NCBI GenBank assembly: GCA_963824105.1
Contig: CAWGNN010000007.1
Span: 124,001-188,000, forward strand
Direction of reading: 5' to 3'
Source: CAWDVB01 sp963824105
GTDB lineage: Bacteria > Actinomycetota > Actinomycetes > Propionibacteriales > Nocardioidaceae
DNA: 64,000 nucleotides
The notes under the pieces are model-generated. The model ran no database searches. It was not told the DNA's origin and worked only from the letters and a program-made list of their open reading frames with translations. The translations under genes were made by a program, and so were the position numbers. Positions 63,620 to 64,000 of the stretch are shown piece after piece (position 1 is the first letter of the stretch; every line of letters begins with the position of its first letter).

Positions 63620-64000
63620 CAGATGCTCCGATCGACCAGTCGGTGGCGCTGCTCGGAGGTCACCGCTGACCCCGAGGAGGAGTAGGACTCGGTGCTCTCC
63701 CCCAGGCTCATCAGCGTCTCGCGAGCGGCCCGGTAGCCAGCGGTCAGGAGGTCACGATTGGTCGCGGCGAGCTCCTCGATCTCCCGGGTGATGCTCAAGA
63801 AGGCGGCGCGGTGATCGAGCAGGATGGCCCGCCAGGGCTCGATCACCGACTCGGCCAGCTCCCGCAGGCTGGGGTCGTCGCCGAGTCCTACCGATCGGGC
63901 CGCGGCGTCGACGGCGATGGCGCGCAGGACCTCGGTCTGGCGGATCGTCCCCAGCACGGACTCGACCTCGCGGGCCGCCTGGGGTAGCCAGCGGGTCTTC
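63619..64000 (-). CDS. flgN: FlgN-like flagellar export chaperone (5' end outside the window)
   Basis: The frame is open to the window edge (KTRWLPQAAREVES lies before the first in-window start candidate at 63957), so at least ~126 residues are seen. It is helical with FLSITREIEELAATNRDLLT near the middle, consistent with FlgN chaperones, and it sits directly upstream of flgK, the usual client. The identification relies mainly on position. Confidence 0.75.
   Translation of the reverse strand, partial: KTRWLPQAAREVESVLGTIRQTEVLRAIAVDAAARSVGLGDDPSLRELAESVIEPWRAILLDHRAAFLSITREIEELAATNRDLLTAGYRAARETLMSLGESTESYSSSGSAVTSEQRHRLVDRSI

Overview
The window is high-GC actinobacterial DNA. CarD, mycothiol genes (mshA, mshD), SenX3-RegX3, GlnR, an HbhA-like protein and FolP2 sit in gene orders known from Mycobacterium. 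Combined with a flagellar flgN-flgK-flgL-fliW/csrA block, this points to a motile member of the Nocardioidaceae (Nocardioides-like). That placement is inferred from gene content, not from a marker-gene search.

Layout. 0.03-9.3 kb: rlmB, cysS, a molybdopterin oxidoreductase, ispF, an orphan nirD with a sirohydrochlorin-chelatase remnant, ispD, a degenerate IspD-like gene, carD, a lipoprotein, gpmA and phoU. 9.4-15.9 kb: senX3-regX3, a YbjN protein, mshA, a racemase-family protein and typA. 15.9-27.8 kb: mixed metabolism, with a DUF559 protein, dienelactone hydrolase, UDP-glucose dehydrogenase, enoyl-CoA hydratase, folP2, a cupin, acyl-CoA dehydrogenase, an SDR, a macro-domain protein, DUF2516, hbhA and its XRE regulator, asparaginase, a Fur-family repressor and ygfZ. 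27.8-52.1 kb: a surface-polysaccharide locus. 52.1-60 kb: thioredoxin, MoaD, glnR, mshD, ppk1, nitrobindin, BKACE, dtd and mutT1. 60-64 kb: cold-shock protein, csrA and the flagellar genes.

The polysaccharide locus encodes a priming sugar-phosphate transferase, two flippases, four glycosyltransferases, an aminotransferase/acetyltransferase pair, a methyltransferase, dTDP-rhamnose synthesis (rfbA, rfbB and a fused rfbC-rfbD) and GDP-fucose synthesis (gmd, fcl and a second gmd). Inside it lies a complete sulfate-activation set (cysC, a TauE/SafE transporter, cysD, cysN), followed by two sulfotransferase-like genes. The simplest reading is a sulfated rhamnose/fucose-containing exopolysaccharide.

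Twelve single-base insertions break five genes between 27.69 and 44.08 kb, and none was found elsewhere. A 117-bp copy of the cysN 3' end at 29.4 kb marks a probable recombination joint about 15 kb from the real cysN end. The frameshifts may be sequencing or assembly error; raw reads would decide.
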